Below the pieces are notes generated by a model that was given only the letters and a program-made list of their open reading frames with translations, did no database searches and was not told the origin of the DNA. 64,000 nucleotides of DNA from Agrobacterium tumefaciens (lineage in GTDB: Bacteria; Pseudomonadota; Alphaproteobacteria; Rhizobiales; Rhizobiaceae), in NCBI RefSeq assembly GCF_013337285.1, contig NZ_SUPW01000012.1, positions 1 through 64,000 of the forward strand, read 5' to 3'. Of this stretch, positions 1 to 8,581 are shown in pieces. Position numbers and translations under genes: made by a program. Within the stretch, counting starts at the first letter, position 1. Each line of letters opens with the position of its first letter.

Positions 1-8
1 GGCGGGGG

Positions 9-29
9 GCGGGGGTTAAAAAACCCCGC
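9..29 (+). terminator. Hairpin at the window edge, before the psicose ATPase gene
   Basis: A GC stem (9-14 with 24-29, or alternatively 12-17 with 22-27 around an A-rich loop) lies about 75 bases before the ATPase start. There is no downstream T-tract. A similar hairpin follows the binding-protein gene in the three other importer operons of this window, so it probably marks the end of a binding-protein gene just off the left edge. Confidence 0.4.
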
Positions 30-104
30 GCGACGCCCATTCAGGAAAACATGCCGAGCGCCACGTCTGCGATGCTTTCGCGGCGAAAGGAGAGATACGC
101 TATC

Positions 105-1595
105 ATGAGCGCAGAACCGCTCCTGTCCCTCAAGAATGTCAAAGTCACTTTCGGCGGCGTGCGCGCCCTGAAAGGCGTTTCTTTCGAGGTCAATCCCGGT
201 GAAGTGCATTGCCTTGCCGGCGAAAACGGCTGTGGCAAAAGCACACTGATCAAGGTCATCACAGGCGTTTATACGCCCGAAAACGATGCGGAACTGTATT
301 TCGACGGCAAGTCGATAGCTGCGATGACCCCGACGCTTGCGCAAGCGCTTGGCATTCAGGTGATCTGGCAGGATCTGGCGCTGTTTGATGAAATGTCGGT
401 GGCGGAAAATATCGGCTTTCAGTACGCGGTGAACGGCAGATACGGGCTGGTCGACAAAGGCGCGATCGCAAAAGCGGCCGAGAAGGCCTTGGCCCGGCTC
501 GGCGTCGAGATCGACCTCCACCGGCCGCTGAAGGAACTGCCGATTGCCCAGCGTCAGATCGTGGCGATTGCCCGTGCACTGGTCGGGGAAGCGCGCCTCG
601 TTTTCATGGACGAGCCGACCGCGTCGCTGACGCAATCGGAAACGGACTATCTGATCGACATCGTCCGCAATCTCTCCGCCTCCGGCGTCGCGGTTGTGTT
701 CGTCTCCCACCGGCTGGCGGAAGTGCTTGAGATTTCAGACCGCATCACCGTGCTGCGCGACGGGTCGCTTGTCGGTGTCTTCCCGGTTGAAGGCATGACC
801 CAGTCACGCGTGACCGAACTGATGACCGGCCGCAATTTCGACAGCGCCGTCATCGCTGCCGATCACGATGACAAGCCCGTTGTTCTCTCCGTGCGCGGGC
901 TCACGCGTGCGGGTGAGTTTGAAGATGTTTCTTTCGATTTACGGCAGGGCGAAACGCTGGGGATCACCGGACTGCTGGGAGCCGGACGCACGGAACTGGC
1001 CTTGACCCTTTTCGGCATGCATCGGCCGCAATCGGGTGAAATTCTGATCGACGGGAAGAAGGTGAATTTCCACTCCAACAGGGATGCGATCCGGGCCGGC
1101 GTCGCCTATCTTTCCGAAGACCGGCTTGCGCTTGGTCTCAATCAGCCCCAGTCGATTGCCGATAATCTCGTCATGGCCTCACTCGACCGGCTGCTGACGG
1201 GCGGCCTTATCTCGTCATCGAAAAAGGCGGATGTGGTTTCCCGCTGGATTTCAGCGCTCGGCGTCAAGATCGGCCTGCCGGAAGACCCGATCCGCACGCT
1301 TTCGGGCGGAAACCAGCAGCGTGTCGCCATTGCCAAGTGGCTGGCGATCGGCCCGAAAATCCTCATTCTGGATGCGCCGACCGTGGGTGTCGATGTCGGT
1401 GCGCGCGCGGGCATCTTCGAAATCGTTCGCAAGCTGGCCGCCGAAGGCCTTTCGATCATCGTCATTTCCGATGAACCGCCGGAAGTCTATTTCAACACAG
1501 ACAGGATCATCCACATGGTCGAAGGCCGGTTCCACGCCACCCATGATCCGCGACATGTGTCGCTTACCGAACTGGAGTCCGCCATCTATGCGTAG
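105..1595 (+). CDS. Sugar ABC transporter ATP-binding protein (D-psicose/allulose-type importer)
   Basis: This 496-residue protein has two fused nucleotide-binding domains, the RbsA/XylG/AraG layout. Domain 1 has Walker A GENGCGKST (about residue 39-47), a degenerate signature (LPIAQRQ) and Walker B FMDEPT. Domain 2 has a relaxed P-loop (GLLGAGRTE), a good signature (LSGGNQQ, about 399) and Walker B ILDAPT, where alanine 424 replaces the usual glutamate. I chose the ATG at 105 because AAAGGAGAG lies just upstream; an in-frame ATG at 51 has no such site. The last codons overlap the first permease, as expected in an operon. It should power uptake of a monosaccharide at the inner membrane. Psicose as substrate is inferred from the epimerase in the same operon. 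Confidence 0.9.
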   Translation: MSAEPLLSLKNVKVTFGGVRALKGVSFEVNPGEVHCLAGENGCGKSTLIKVITGVYTPENDAELYFDGKSIAAMTPTLAQALGIQVIWQDLALFDEMSVAENIGFQYAVNGRYGLVDKGAIAKAAEKALARLGVEIDLHRPLKELPIAQRQIVAIARALVGEARLVFMDEPTASLTQSETDYLIDIVRNLSASGVAVVFVSHRLAEVLEISDRITVLRDGSLVGVFPVEGMTQSRVTELMTGRNFDSAVIAADHDDKPVVLSVRGLTRAGEFEDVSFDLRQGETLGITGLLGAGRTELALTLFGMHRPQSGEILIDGKKVNFHSNRDAIRAGVAYLSEDRLALGLNQPQSIADNLVMASLDRLLTGGLISSSKKADVVSRWISALGVKIGLPEDPIRTLSGGNQQRVAIAKWLAIGPKILILDAPTVGVDVGARAGIFEIVRKLAAEGLSIIVISDEPPEVYFNTDRIIHMVEGRFHATHDPRHVSLTELESAIYA

Positions 1596-2604
1596 GCTCA
1601 TCCTCGGACATACGACCGAATTCACGCTGCTTGTGGTCATGGTGCTGCTTTGCACGGGCCTGTCCTTTGGCACCGATCGTTTCCTAACCATCTCCAACGC
1701 CTTCGATGTGCTGAATGTCTCGGCGGTCAACATCATCTTTGCGGTCGGCCTGCTTGTCGTGCTGATCTCGGGTGGTATCGATATCTCTTTCGCCGTTGCC
1801 GCTTCCGTCGTGCAATATGTCACGGTGCTGGCGCTTAATGCGCTGGGTGGCGGCAACTGGGCCGAAGGTTTCATCATTGCCGGCGCCGTTGGCCTTGGTC
1901 TCGGCTTCGTCAACGCCTTTCTGGTCTGGCGGCTCAATATCATTTCCATTGTCGCGACCATTTCCACCTTCAACATCTTCTTCGGCCTGCTGATGTTCTT
2001 CACCAAGGGCGTGTCGATCTACGATCTGCCGGAATGGCTTTCGACGCGCGTGGTGTTTTACGAACGTGAGATGCCGGATGGCTCCTGGGTCGAGTTGACG
2101 CTGCCGGTCGTGGTCATGATCCTCTGCTGCTTCGCTACCTGGTTCATGATTTCTCGCACCACGGTCGGCCGCAAACTTTATGCTTTCGGTGACAATCCGG
2201 AAGGCGCACGCCGCTTTGGCATCAATATCGGCGCCATGCATTATATTTCCTTTGGCTGGCTCGGCCTGATGGCGGGCATTGCCGGGCTCATGCAGGCGCA
2301 TTACGCGCAGGAGGTCGTGCCCAACGCGCTTTATGGCCGCGAGCTGGATGTTCTTGCTGCCACCGTGCTTGGCGGCGCGCGGCTTGGCGGCGGCAAGGGT
2401 TCGGTCATCGGCTGCGTGCTTGGTGTGTTGATGGTGTCCATCACCCAGAACGGTCTCAACCTGATGGGCGTGTCTCCCTTTGCATTCAAGATGATCGTCG
2501 GCGCCATCATTCTCATTGCAATAACGCTTTCCTCCACCCGGTTCGACAAGCTGCTGCCGGCAGCCTTGCGGACCTCCGCTAAAAAGGGGAGTGCGCAGCG
2601 ATGA
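1588..2604 (+). CDS. Sugar ABC transporter permease (RbsC-like), first of two
   Basis: This 338-residue integral membrane protein has about eight to ten hydrophobic segments and the RbsC/AraH-family glycine-rich block near the C-terminus (VLGGARLGGGKGSVIG). It should form half of the membrane channel of the psicose-type importer with the permease that follows. The open frame extends upstream into the ATPase gene, but that part is a shadow. The ATG at 1588 overlaps the ATPase stop by eight bases and begins a typical permease N-terminus. Family-level confidence is high; the substrate is inferred from context. Confidence 0.88.
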   Translation: MRRLILGHTTEFTLLVVMVLLCTGLSFGTDRFLTISNAFDVLNVSAVNIIFAVGLLVVLISGGIDISFAVAASVVQYVTVLALNALGGGNWAEGFIIAGAVGLGLGFVNAFLVWRLNIISIVATISTFNIFFGLLMFFTKGVSIYDLPEWLSTRVVFYEREMPDGSWVELTLPVVVMILCCFATWFMISRTTVGRKLYAFGDNPEGARRFGINIGAMHYISFGWLGLMAGIAGLMQAHYAQEVVPNALYGRELDVLAATVLGGARLGGGKGSVIGCVLGVLMVSITQNGLNLMGVSPFAFKMIVGAIILIAITLSSTRFDKLLPAALRTSAKKGSAQR

Positions 2605-3596
2605 GCAGCTTCGTTCGGAAATTCAACGCGATTTTCGGTGCCGACATGGCCGGGCCGGTGATTGCCTTTGTCGCGGTCATGCTCATCTTCGGGACGCTGG
2701 CGGATAATTTCCTGTCGCTCGCCACATTCGGTTCGGTCGCCTTCCAACTGCCGGAGCTCGGTCTGCTCACACTGGCGATGCTGCTGCCATTGCTGACCGG
2801 CGGGATCAATCTTTCCGTCACTTTCGCCGCCAATCTGTCGGGGCTGGCGGCAGCCTGGGTGCTGCAGGCCCATGGCGGCGTGGACGCACCGCCGAGCGCC
2901 TTCCTGCTCGCCTGCCTTGCCGCCCTTGCCACGGGTGGTGCTGCCGGCGCCATGACCGGCGCGGCGATTGCCTATACCCGCGCGCACCCGATCCTCGTCA
3001 CCCTGTCGATGATGATTTTCCTGCGCGGGCTCGGGGAGTTCCTGACGCGTGGCGGTGATGTTTCCGGTTTTCCTGCCTATATGGCGCCGCTTGGCCACGG
3101 CACGCTTTTCGGGCTGCCCATCCCGCTGCTGATCTTCATCGCCTGCGTCGGGCTGTGGCATGTGCTCCTCACCCGCACGAAGCTCGGTTTCGGTCTGCTG
3201 ATGATCGGCTCCAATATCGAGGCGGCGCGTTATTCCGGTCTCAATACCCGCAAGATCCAGGTGCTCGTCTACACGCTCTCGGGTCTCATGTGTGCCGTTG
3301 CCGGCATCATCATGCTTGCCCGTTTCAACTCGGTGCGTGTCGGACACGGTGAATCCTACCTGCTGATCACGGTGCTGGCGGCCTTCCTCGGCGGCATCAA
3401 TCCATTCGGTGGATTCGGCCGTGTGCTGCCCGTCTTTGTTGCGCTGATCGTTCTGCAGCTCCTGTCGTCCGGGCTCAACCTTCTCGGCGCCAACCAGCAT
3501 CTGGCAACGGCGCTGTGGGGGGTGCTGATGATTGTCGTCATGGCGGCGCGTGGCCTGTTTTCAGGTTACTTCGCATCTCTCAGAAAGAAGGTATGA
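2601..3596 (+). CDS. Sugar ABC transporter permease (RbsC-like), second of two
   Basis: This 331-residue hydrophobic protein belongs to the same BPD-transporter family 2 as its neighbour. It starts in an ATGA overlap with the previous stop, a sign of translational coupling. It carries the late glycine-rich motif (AAFLGGINPFGGFGR). Two different permeases with one double ATPase give a heterodimeric channel, unlike the homodimer of E. coli RbsC. The next gene starts one base after its stop. Confidence 0.88.
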   Translation: MSSFVRKFNAIFGADMAGPVIAFVAVMLIFGTLADNFLSLATFGSVAFQLPELGLLTLAMLLPLLTGGINLSVTFAANLSGLAAAWVLQAHGGVDAPPSAFLLACLAALATGGAAGAMTGAAIAYTRAHPILVTLSMMIFLRGLGEFLTRGGDVSGFPAYMAPLGHGTLFGLPIPLLIFIACVGLWHVLLTRTKLGFGLLMIGSNIEAARYSGLNTRKIQVLVYTLSGLMCAVAGIIMLARFNSVRVGHGESYLLITVLAAFLGGINPFGGFGRVLPVFVALIVLQLLSSGLNLLGANQHLATALWGVLMIVVMAARGLFSGYFASLRKKV

Positions 3597-3597
3597 C

Positions 3598-4446
3598 GTG
3601 CAAGGCTTCGGTGTTCACGCAATGATGTGGTCCCTCAACTGGGATCATGAAAGCGCCAGGCGGGCCATTGCCGGTGCCGCGGATTATGGGCAGGACTTCA
3701 TCGAGATTCCGCTTGTCGATCTCCCATCCGTCGATACGGCGCATACCCGCGCCATGCTGGAGAAATACGGTCTGCGGGCTGCCTGCTCGCTGGTCCTGCC
3801 GGAGCCCGCCTGGGCCTCCGTTCGCCCGGAAGCAGCCGTCGCCCATTTGAAGGCCGCGCTGGACAAGGCCGCTGAAATGGGGGCGGAAGCGCTGACCGGC
3901 GTGACCTATGGCGGCACCAGCGAGCGCACGGGTTTCCCGCCGACGCAGGCCGAATACGACAATCTGACACGGGCACTATGCCAGGCTGCCGGCCATGCGA
4001 AGACGCTTGGCCTGCAATTCGGGATCGAGGCCGTCAACCGGTATGAAAACCATCTGGTCAACTCAGCTGAGCAGGCCGTGGCGTTGGTTGAGCGTATCGG
4101 TGCCGACAACGTCTTTGTCCATCTCGATACCTTCCATATGAACATGGAGGAGAAGGGCATCGCCAATGGCATCATCGCTGCTCGTAACCATCTGAAATAC
4201 ATGCATATGTCGGAAAGTGACCGCGGCACGCCGGGTTTCGGCAATGTTGCCTGGGACGCGGTGTTTGCCGCACTCGCAGCCATCCGCTTCAAGGGCGTGC
4301 TGACGCTCGAAAGTTTTGCCGCGATGCCGGAGGAGATGGCGGGTGCGATTTCCACCTGGCGGCCGGTCGCTTCAGGCGCAGACGAGGTCCTCGACAAGGG
4401 GCTGGCCTTCCTGCGCGACAAGGCAAGCCAGTACCGGATTTTCTGA
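3598..4446 (+). CDS. Sugar phosphate isomerase/epimerase, D-tagatose 3-epimerase-like
   Basis: This 282-residue TIM-barrel protein of the xylose-isomerase-like family is a paralogue of the psicose 3-epimerase 1.6 kb downstream. The four metal ligands of that family are present: Glu144 (GIEAVNRYENH), Asp177 (LDTFHMN), His203 and Glu238 (TLESF). The start is probably the GTG at 3598, one base after the upstream stop and about six bases after AGAAAGAAGG. The match to characterised D-psicose 3-epimerases is clearly weaker than for the downstream gene, so its substrate may differ (another ketose or a phosphorylated sugar). The operon places it in ketose interconversion after uptake. Confidence 0.85.
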   Translation: MQGFGVHAMMWSLNWDHESARRAIAGAADYGQDFIEIPLVDLPSVDTAHTRAMLEKYGLRAACSLVLPEPAWASVRPEAAVAHLKAALDKAAEMGAEALTGVTYGGTSERTGFPPTQAEYDNLTRALCQAAGHAKTLGLQFGIEAVNRYENHLVNSAEQAVALVERIGADNVFVHLDTFHMNMEEKGIANGIIAARNHLKYMHMSESDRGTPGFGNVAWDAVFAALAAIRFKGVLTLESFAAMPEEMAGAISTWRPVASGADEVLDKGLAFLRDKASQYRIF

Positions 4447-4475
4447 CCGCAATCATTATCGGGGCGAGGACCACC

Positions 4476-5141
4476 TTGAGCACAATTGACAACAACGCCC
4501 GTAAGATTGCGGGCCTGGCTCTCGAACGCTTCGACCGGGCCAAAGGCCGACGCGTGATGATCGCGATTGCCGGCGCTCCGGGATCGGGAAAATCGACCAT
4601 TGCCGAAGGTGTGGTGGATGTGTTGAACGCAGGTGGAGGCCAGTCCGCCGCGCTTTTCCCGATGGATGGTTATCACTATGACGATGCGGTGCTCGAGGAG
4701 ATGAACCGCCGACCGTTCAAGGGCGCCATCGATACCTTCGATGCCCACGGGTTGCGGCAGATGCTCGAGCGTCTCAAGGCCAATGGGGATGATGTCGTTG
4801 CCGTTCCGGTCTTTGACCGGGCGATTGAAATCGCCCGCGCAGGCGGCCGGCTGATCCCGCAATCCGTCGATATCATCGTCTGTGAAGGCAATTATCTCCT
4901 CGCCGGCCAGTCGCCGTGGAACCGTCTCAAACCGATCTTCGATCTGACGGTTTTTGTCGATGTCGGCGAGGACGATCTGCGCGCCCGGCTGAGAAACCGC
5001 TGGCTGGGCTTCGGTCTTTCCGAGGACGAGATCAACCGGAAGGTCGAGGAGAACGATCTCCCGAACGGCCGTTTCATCATCTCGACGAGCACCGAACCCG
5101 ATCTTCGCATCGGCAATCCGGGAAGCGCGGCCGCTTCCTGA
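4476..5141 (+). CDS. FrcK-like P-loop kinase (uridine kinase/pantothenate kinase superfamily)
   Basis: This 221-residue protein has a P-loop GAPGSGKST at residues 33-41, followed by the pattern FPMDGYHYDDAVL typical of the PRK/uridine-kinase superfamily. It resembles FrcK, the kinase gene attached to the fructose ABC transporter operon of Sinorhizobium meliloti. The start is a TTG at 4476, preceded by GCGAGGA; no ATG fits better. A sugar or nucleoside kinase role is known for the superfamily. Phosphorylation of the fructose made from psicose is a plausible job but only an inference. Confidence 0.8.
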   Translation: MSTIDNNARKIAGLALERFDRAKGRRVMIAIAGAPGSGKSTIAEGVVDVLNAGGGQSAALFPMDGYHYDDAVLEEMNRRPFKGAIDTFDAHGLRQMLERLKANGDDVVAVPVFDRAIEIARAGGRLIPQSVDIIVCEGNYLLAGQSPWNRLKPIFDLTVFVDVGEDDLRARLRNRWLGFGLSEDEINRKVEENDLPNGRFIISTSTEPDLRIGNPGSAAAS

Positions 5142-5206
5142 GACGCCCCGAACGACCGCGTGCGCCCATATCCCAACCAAGTGAAACAGAAGCGAAAGAA
5201 ATCCCC

Positions 5207-6076
5207 ATGAAACACGGCATCTATTATTCTTACTGGGAACATGAGTGGAGCGCCAAGTTCGGCCCCTATATAGAAAAGGTCGCCAAACTCGGTTTTGATA
5301 TCATCGAAGTCGCCGCCCATCATATCAACGAATACAGCGACGCCGAACTCGCTGCCATCAAGCAGAGCGCGAAGGATAACGGCATCATCCTCACCGCCGG
5401 CATCGGCCCGTCGAAATCAAAGAACCTGTCGTCGGAAGATGCGGCCGTGCGCGCAGCGGGCAAGGCGTTTTTTGAGCGGACGCTTACCAATGTCGCCAAG
5501 CTCGACATCCGCACCATCGGCGGCGCTCTGCATTCCTATTGGCCGATCGACTACTCGCAGCCGGTCGACAAGCCGGGCGATTATGCACGTGGTGTCGAGG
5601 GCATTCACGGCATTGCGGATTTCGCCAATGATCTCGGCATCAACCTGTGCATCGAAGTCCTCAACCGCTTTGAAAACCACGTGCTCAACACGGCGGCCGA
5701 AGGCGTCGCCTTCGTCAAGGATGTCGGGAAGACCAATGTGAAGGTCATGCTCGATACCTTCCACATGAACATCGAGGAAGACAGTTTCGGCGAAGCCATC
5801 CGCACGGCCGGCCCGCTGCTGGGTCACTTCCACACCGGCGAGAGCAATCGCCGTGTTCCGGGCAAAGGCAGGATGCCCTGGCAGGAAATCGGCCTCGCGC
5901 TTCGCGATATCAATTACACCGGCGCCGTCGTCATGGAGCCGTTCGTCAAGACCGGCGGCACCATCGGTTCTGATATCAAGGTGTGGCGTGATCTGAGCAA
6001 TGGCGCCGACATCGCCAGAATGGACGAGGACGCCCGGAACTCCCTGGCATTTTCCCGTTTCGTCCTCGGCGGCTGA
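5207..6076 (+). CDS. D-psicose 3-epimerase (allulose 3-epimerase)
   Basis: This 289-residue enzyme has the same length as, and is nearly identical to, the characterised Agrobacterium tumefaciens D-psicose 3-epimerase, which interconverts D-psicose and D-fructose with a divalent metal. The metal and catalytic residues fall at the known positions: Glu150 (CIEVLNRFENH), Asp183 (LDTFHMNIEE), His209 (GHFHTGE) and Glu244 (MEPFV). The ATG at 5207 reproduces the known N-terminus (MKHGIYYSYWEHEWSAKFGP). It is the last gene of the transporter operon and feeds fructose into central metabolism. This is one of the most secure calls in the window. Confidence 0.96.
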   Translation: MKHGIYYSYWEHEWSAKFGPYIEKVAKLGFDIIEVAAHHINEYSDAELAAIKQSAKDNGIILTAGIGPSKSKNLSSEDAAVRAAGKAFFERTLTNVAKLDIRTIGGALHSYWPIDYSQPVDKPGDYARGVEGIHGIADFANDLGINLCIEVLNRFENHVLNTAAEGVAFVKDVGKTNVKVMLDTFHMNIEEDSFGEAIRTAGPLLGHFHTGESNRRVPGKGRMPWQEIGLALRDINYTGAVVMEPFVKTGGTIGSDIKVWRDLSNGADIARMDEDARNSLAFSRFVLGG

Positions 6077-6096
6077 TGTCCGCAAAAGCGTGTTGA

Positions 6097-6124
6097 CCAG
6101 GCGCCGGTTATCGGCGGCGCCTGG
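6097..6124 (+). terminator. Hairpin after the psicose operon
   Basis: CCAGGCGCC (6097-6105) pairs with GGCGCCTGG (6116-6124) around a 10-base loop, about 20 bases after the epimerase stop. There is no clear T-run, so it may be a weak or Rho-assisted terminator or a 3' stabilising stem. Confidence 0.5.
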
Positions 6125-6255
6125 GTCTCTCACCAAAAAAACAGGCTGATGACCGACGCGGCCAGTCCATCGGCAAGTTGAACAAACCACCATTCGTGGG
6201 CTAAGGCTGGGGAATCTGAGGATCGGAAACGATCCGCCCAAGGCTATTGGTTCAC

Positions 6256-7251
6256 ATGATCCCTGTCGCACTCCCGTCCGTCGAAGCGCTGCTTCTCGTC
6301 GCCTTCCTTCTCGCCGCGACCTTTGTCTGGGCCGTCTGGACGCTGGCGCTGCTTATTCGATATGTCTGCGGCCGCTGGAAACGCCCGATGCTGCTGCCCT
6401 ATGGGCTGGTGACCGCCATCGCAGCCTTCACCCTATGGAAAACCGGTGATTTTTATATCCAGATGCGGGCCTATGACAGGGGGCGGGTGGCAAGCTATCG
6501 GCCGGAATTGCTTGAGCCAACCCGGCTTGGCCAGATCGATATGCCCAAAGGCACGAAACTCGAGCTGTCCATTGCCAATACCAGGGACGCCTTCACCCGC
6601 GCCGTGTTTCCGCATCCCGTGCGCGTTGCAGATATCGACGCCGTCGAGATCGTTCGCTATATCGCGGTAAAAACCAACGAGAACTTCGAAACCGTCGGCT
6701 TTACCCCAGACAACATGCGGATAAGCGGCATTGGCGTAACCACCCAGAGCGGTTGGCTCTGCGATGCTACCCAGCCGGTGGAATTTGATCTGCGGCCCGA
6801 TGGCAGCATATCCGCCTTCAGCAGATGCATTCTTGCCGATGGCAATGTCGTTGATGGGATCACCCTGCCGGAAGGCACGTCCCTGCGCGCTTCCGCGGGC
6901 AATGTCTATATCGACGGCTTCGTCGATTCCGACAGATGGGTTCTCGACACGCCGCAAGGTCAGACCGTTCACGTCGATGATTTCGATCTCTCCGATGCGA
7001 CGATTGCCCTTGATGACGAACGAAAACTCTACGAAATCAAAGGCGCAGTCCTGTCAAAAGAGGCTATGCTCGGCACGCGCCGCCACACGGCCGGAACCCA
7101 TGTTCGCTATAACTCCCGGCACTTTCGGAAAGAATATCCAGCCGCATGGCTGCTCACCCCACCTCTGCCCGATGTTGATCCTCAGCCGGCATCGGCCGCA
7201 AGCGTCGTACAGAACAGGGAAGGAGAGGTTCTGGCCACCCCGGCGGATTGA
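6256..7251 (+). CDS. Hypothetical membrane-anchored protein
   Basis: I do not recognise this 331-residue protein. It begins with two hydrophobic segments (about residues 7-35 and 44-60) separated by a short basic stretch. A long soluble domain rich in beta-type sequence follows and would lie outside the membrane. No catalytic motif is visible. The ATG at 6256 was preferred to a TTG at 6247. A strong intrinsic terminator lies downstream at 7360-7387, so it is probably a single-gene transcript, separate from the psicose operon. Confidence 0.7.
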   Translation: MIPVALPSVEALLLVAFLLAATFVWAVWTLALLIRYVCGRWKRPMLLPYGLVTAIAAFTLWKTGDFYIQMRAYDRGRVASYRPELLEPTRLGQIDMPKGTKLELSIANTRDAFTRAVFPHPVRVADIDAVEIVRYIAVKTNENFETVGFTPDNMRISGIGVTTQSGWLCDATQPVEFDLRPDGSISAFSRCILADGNVVDGITLPEGTSLRASAGNVYIDGFVDSDRWVLDTPQGQTVHVDDFDLSDATIALDDERKLYEIKGAVLSKEAMLGTRRHTAGTHVRYNSRHFRKEYPAAWLLTPPLPDVDPQPASAASVVQNREGEVLATPAD

Positions 7252-7359
7252 GTTCGCGCGGGCCGAATTGCCGTGAAATATTCCTCTGGAAACTGCCTTG
7301 CCAGCCGCAGCTGCAAGCCAGCCACATCGACCAGGATGGTGCCGCAAGTGTCTGCTGGT

Positions 7360-7395
7360 GATGGATCGCGGGCGGGCGCGATCCATCGTTTTAAT
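7360..7395 (+). terminator. Intrinsic terminator
   Basis: A perfect 11-base-pair stem (7360-7370 with 7377-7387, loop GGCGGG) is followed by GTTTTAATT. It fits termination of the membrane-protein gene that ends at 7251. The minus-strand gene ending at 7402 converges on it. Confidence 0.85.
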
Positions 7396-7401
7396 TGCAC
7401 C

Positions 7402-7728
7402 TCACCGCTCCCGGTAAAAGATCATGCCGCCATGGTGGAGGACATCATCTATGAACGTTCCATCCGCGGTAAAGCCGGTATCGTCCCAGTAATCGATGTG
7501 ATTGCCGGTCACAACGTAACGGCCCTGATAGGCGCTTTTGCGGTCGCCGCGGGCTTCGTCATAACGCCCGTTGGTCAAAAGCTCCTGGCGAATATGGCCG
7601 TCGCCTGTCACCCACATTCCGACATAAGGATGAGCCTGCGGCGGAGTAGAACCTGCGCGGGTTTCTGTTCCCGTAAGCATGGCCAATGCAGCGGCAACCG
7701 GTATTGTCATGTGTTTCATCTGTCTCAT
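7402..7728 (-). CDS. Atu4866-like secreted small protein
   Basis: This 108-residue protein has an N-terminal signal peptide (MTIPVAAALAMLTGTETRAG) and a conserved core (PYVGMWVTGDGHIRQELL, then YQGRYVVTGNHIDYWDDTGF). The core matches the Agrobacterium protein Atu4866, whose solved structure, as I recall, is a streptavidin-like beta-barrel of unknown function. The start at 7728 follows AGGAGGAGAC by six bases. That ribosome-binding site overlaps the stop codon of the SDR gene upstream, so the two are probably translationally coupled. A periplasmic location is likely. A ligand-binding role is suggested only by the fold. Confidence 0.82.
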   Translation of the reverse strand: MRQMKHMTIPVAAALAMLTGTETRAGSTPPQAHPYVGMWVTGDGHIRQELLTNGRYDEARGDRKSAYQGRYVVTGNHIDYWDDTGFTADGTFIDDVLHHGGMIFYRER

Positions 7729-7739
7729 CTGTCTCCTCC

Positions 7740-8462
7740 TCAGGCGGCAGCCGTTGGGCGAATGACGATCTCGTTCAGATCGACGTCATCGGGCTGTTCG
7801 ATGGCGAAACGCACCGCGCGACCGATGGCGTCGGGCTTCAGCGCAATGGCGCGGTAGGCTTTCATGGCCTCGGCGGCTGCCGGATCGGTGATCGTTTCCG
7901 CCAGTTCGCTTTCCACTACACCGGGATGAATGCAGGTGACGCGCAGGTCCGGCCGTTCCTGCCGCAACCCGTCCGAAATTGCCCTGACGGCGAATTTCGT
8001 CGCGCAGTAGACGGCGGCGGTGGGCACCACCGACAGCGCCCCGATGGAGGCGATATTGATGATGTGGCCGGAACCGCGCGACGTCATTTCCGGCAGCACG
8101 GCCGCGATGCCGTGCAGCACGCCCTTGATGTTGACGTCCACCATGCGGTCCCATTCGTCGACCTTCATCGAGGCCATCAGGGAAAGCGGCATGACGCCGG
8201 CATTGTTGATCATGACGTCGACCCGGCCGAAGGTTTCGCGGGCCTTGTCCGCGAAGTCGGCAACGTCGGCACGGTTGGTGACATCAAGCCGGCTGACCGC
8301 CACCTGGCCGTTGCCCGCTTCCCGGATCTCCTTTGCGAGTTCTTCCAGCCGCTCCGTGCGGCGGGCGCCGAGCATGAGTTTTGCGCCAGCCTTGCCGAGC
8401 TCACGCGCGATACCCGCGCCAATGCCGCTGGAGGCCCCCGTGATGAGAATAACCTTGTCCAT
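7740..8462 (-). CDS. SDR family NAD(P)-dependent oxidoreductase
   Basis: This 240-residue classical short-chain dehydrogenase has the cofactor motif TGASSGIG near residue 8, NNAG in the middle and the catalytic YCATK (Tyr-x-x-x-Lys). It resembles the YdfG/serine 3-dehydrogenase-like group often annotated as general alcohol dehydrogenases. It is transcribed away from the LysR gene at 8582, the usual arrangement of a regulator and its target. The Atu4866-like gene follows in the same transcript. The substrate cannot be told from sequence. Confidence 0.9.
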   Translation of the reverse strand: MDKVILITGASSGIGAGIARELGKAGAKLMLGARRTERLEELAKEIREAGNGQVAVSRLDVTNRADVADFADKARETFGRVDVMINNAGVMPLSLMASMKVDEWDRMVDVNIKGVLHGIAAVLPEMTSRGSGHIINIASIGALSVVPTAAVYCATKFAVRAISDGLRQERPDLRVTCIHPGVVESELAETITDPAAAEAMKAYRAIALKPDAIGRAVRFAIEQPDDVDLNEIVIRPTAAA

Positions 8463-8546
8463 CGTTCTTGTCCTTCCTGTTTAAAACCACCGCTCGATTT
8501 GCGGTTGTTTGAAAGATAGACAGGCAGCATTGTTGAGATAAGATAC

Positions 8547-8562
8547 CTATTAGTTTCCATAG
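8547..8562. promoter_or_regulatory. Possible LysR-type operator
   Basis: CTAT (8547-8550) and ATAG (8559-8562) form a short dyad in the 119-base gap between the divergent SDR and LysR genes. LysR proteins usually bind interrupted dyads of this kind near their own start. The arms are short, so this is a weak call. Confidence 0.3.
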
Positions 8563-8581
8563 TGGTAAGAACAGCTAACCA

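Noticed and set aside
2331-3500. A 389-codon minus-strand open frame opposite the second psicose permease
   Set aside because: It is rich in Gln, Glu, Arg and Gly with no motif, the pattern expected from the complement of a high-GC membrane protein gene.
7273-7857. A 194-codon plus-strand frame
   Set aside because: It lies opposite the Atu4866-like and SDR genes, which have clear motifs, and it crosses a strong terminator.
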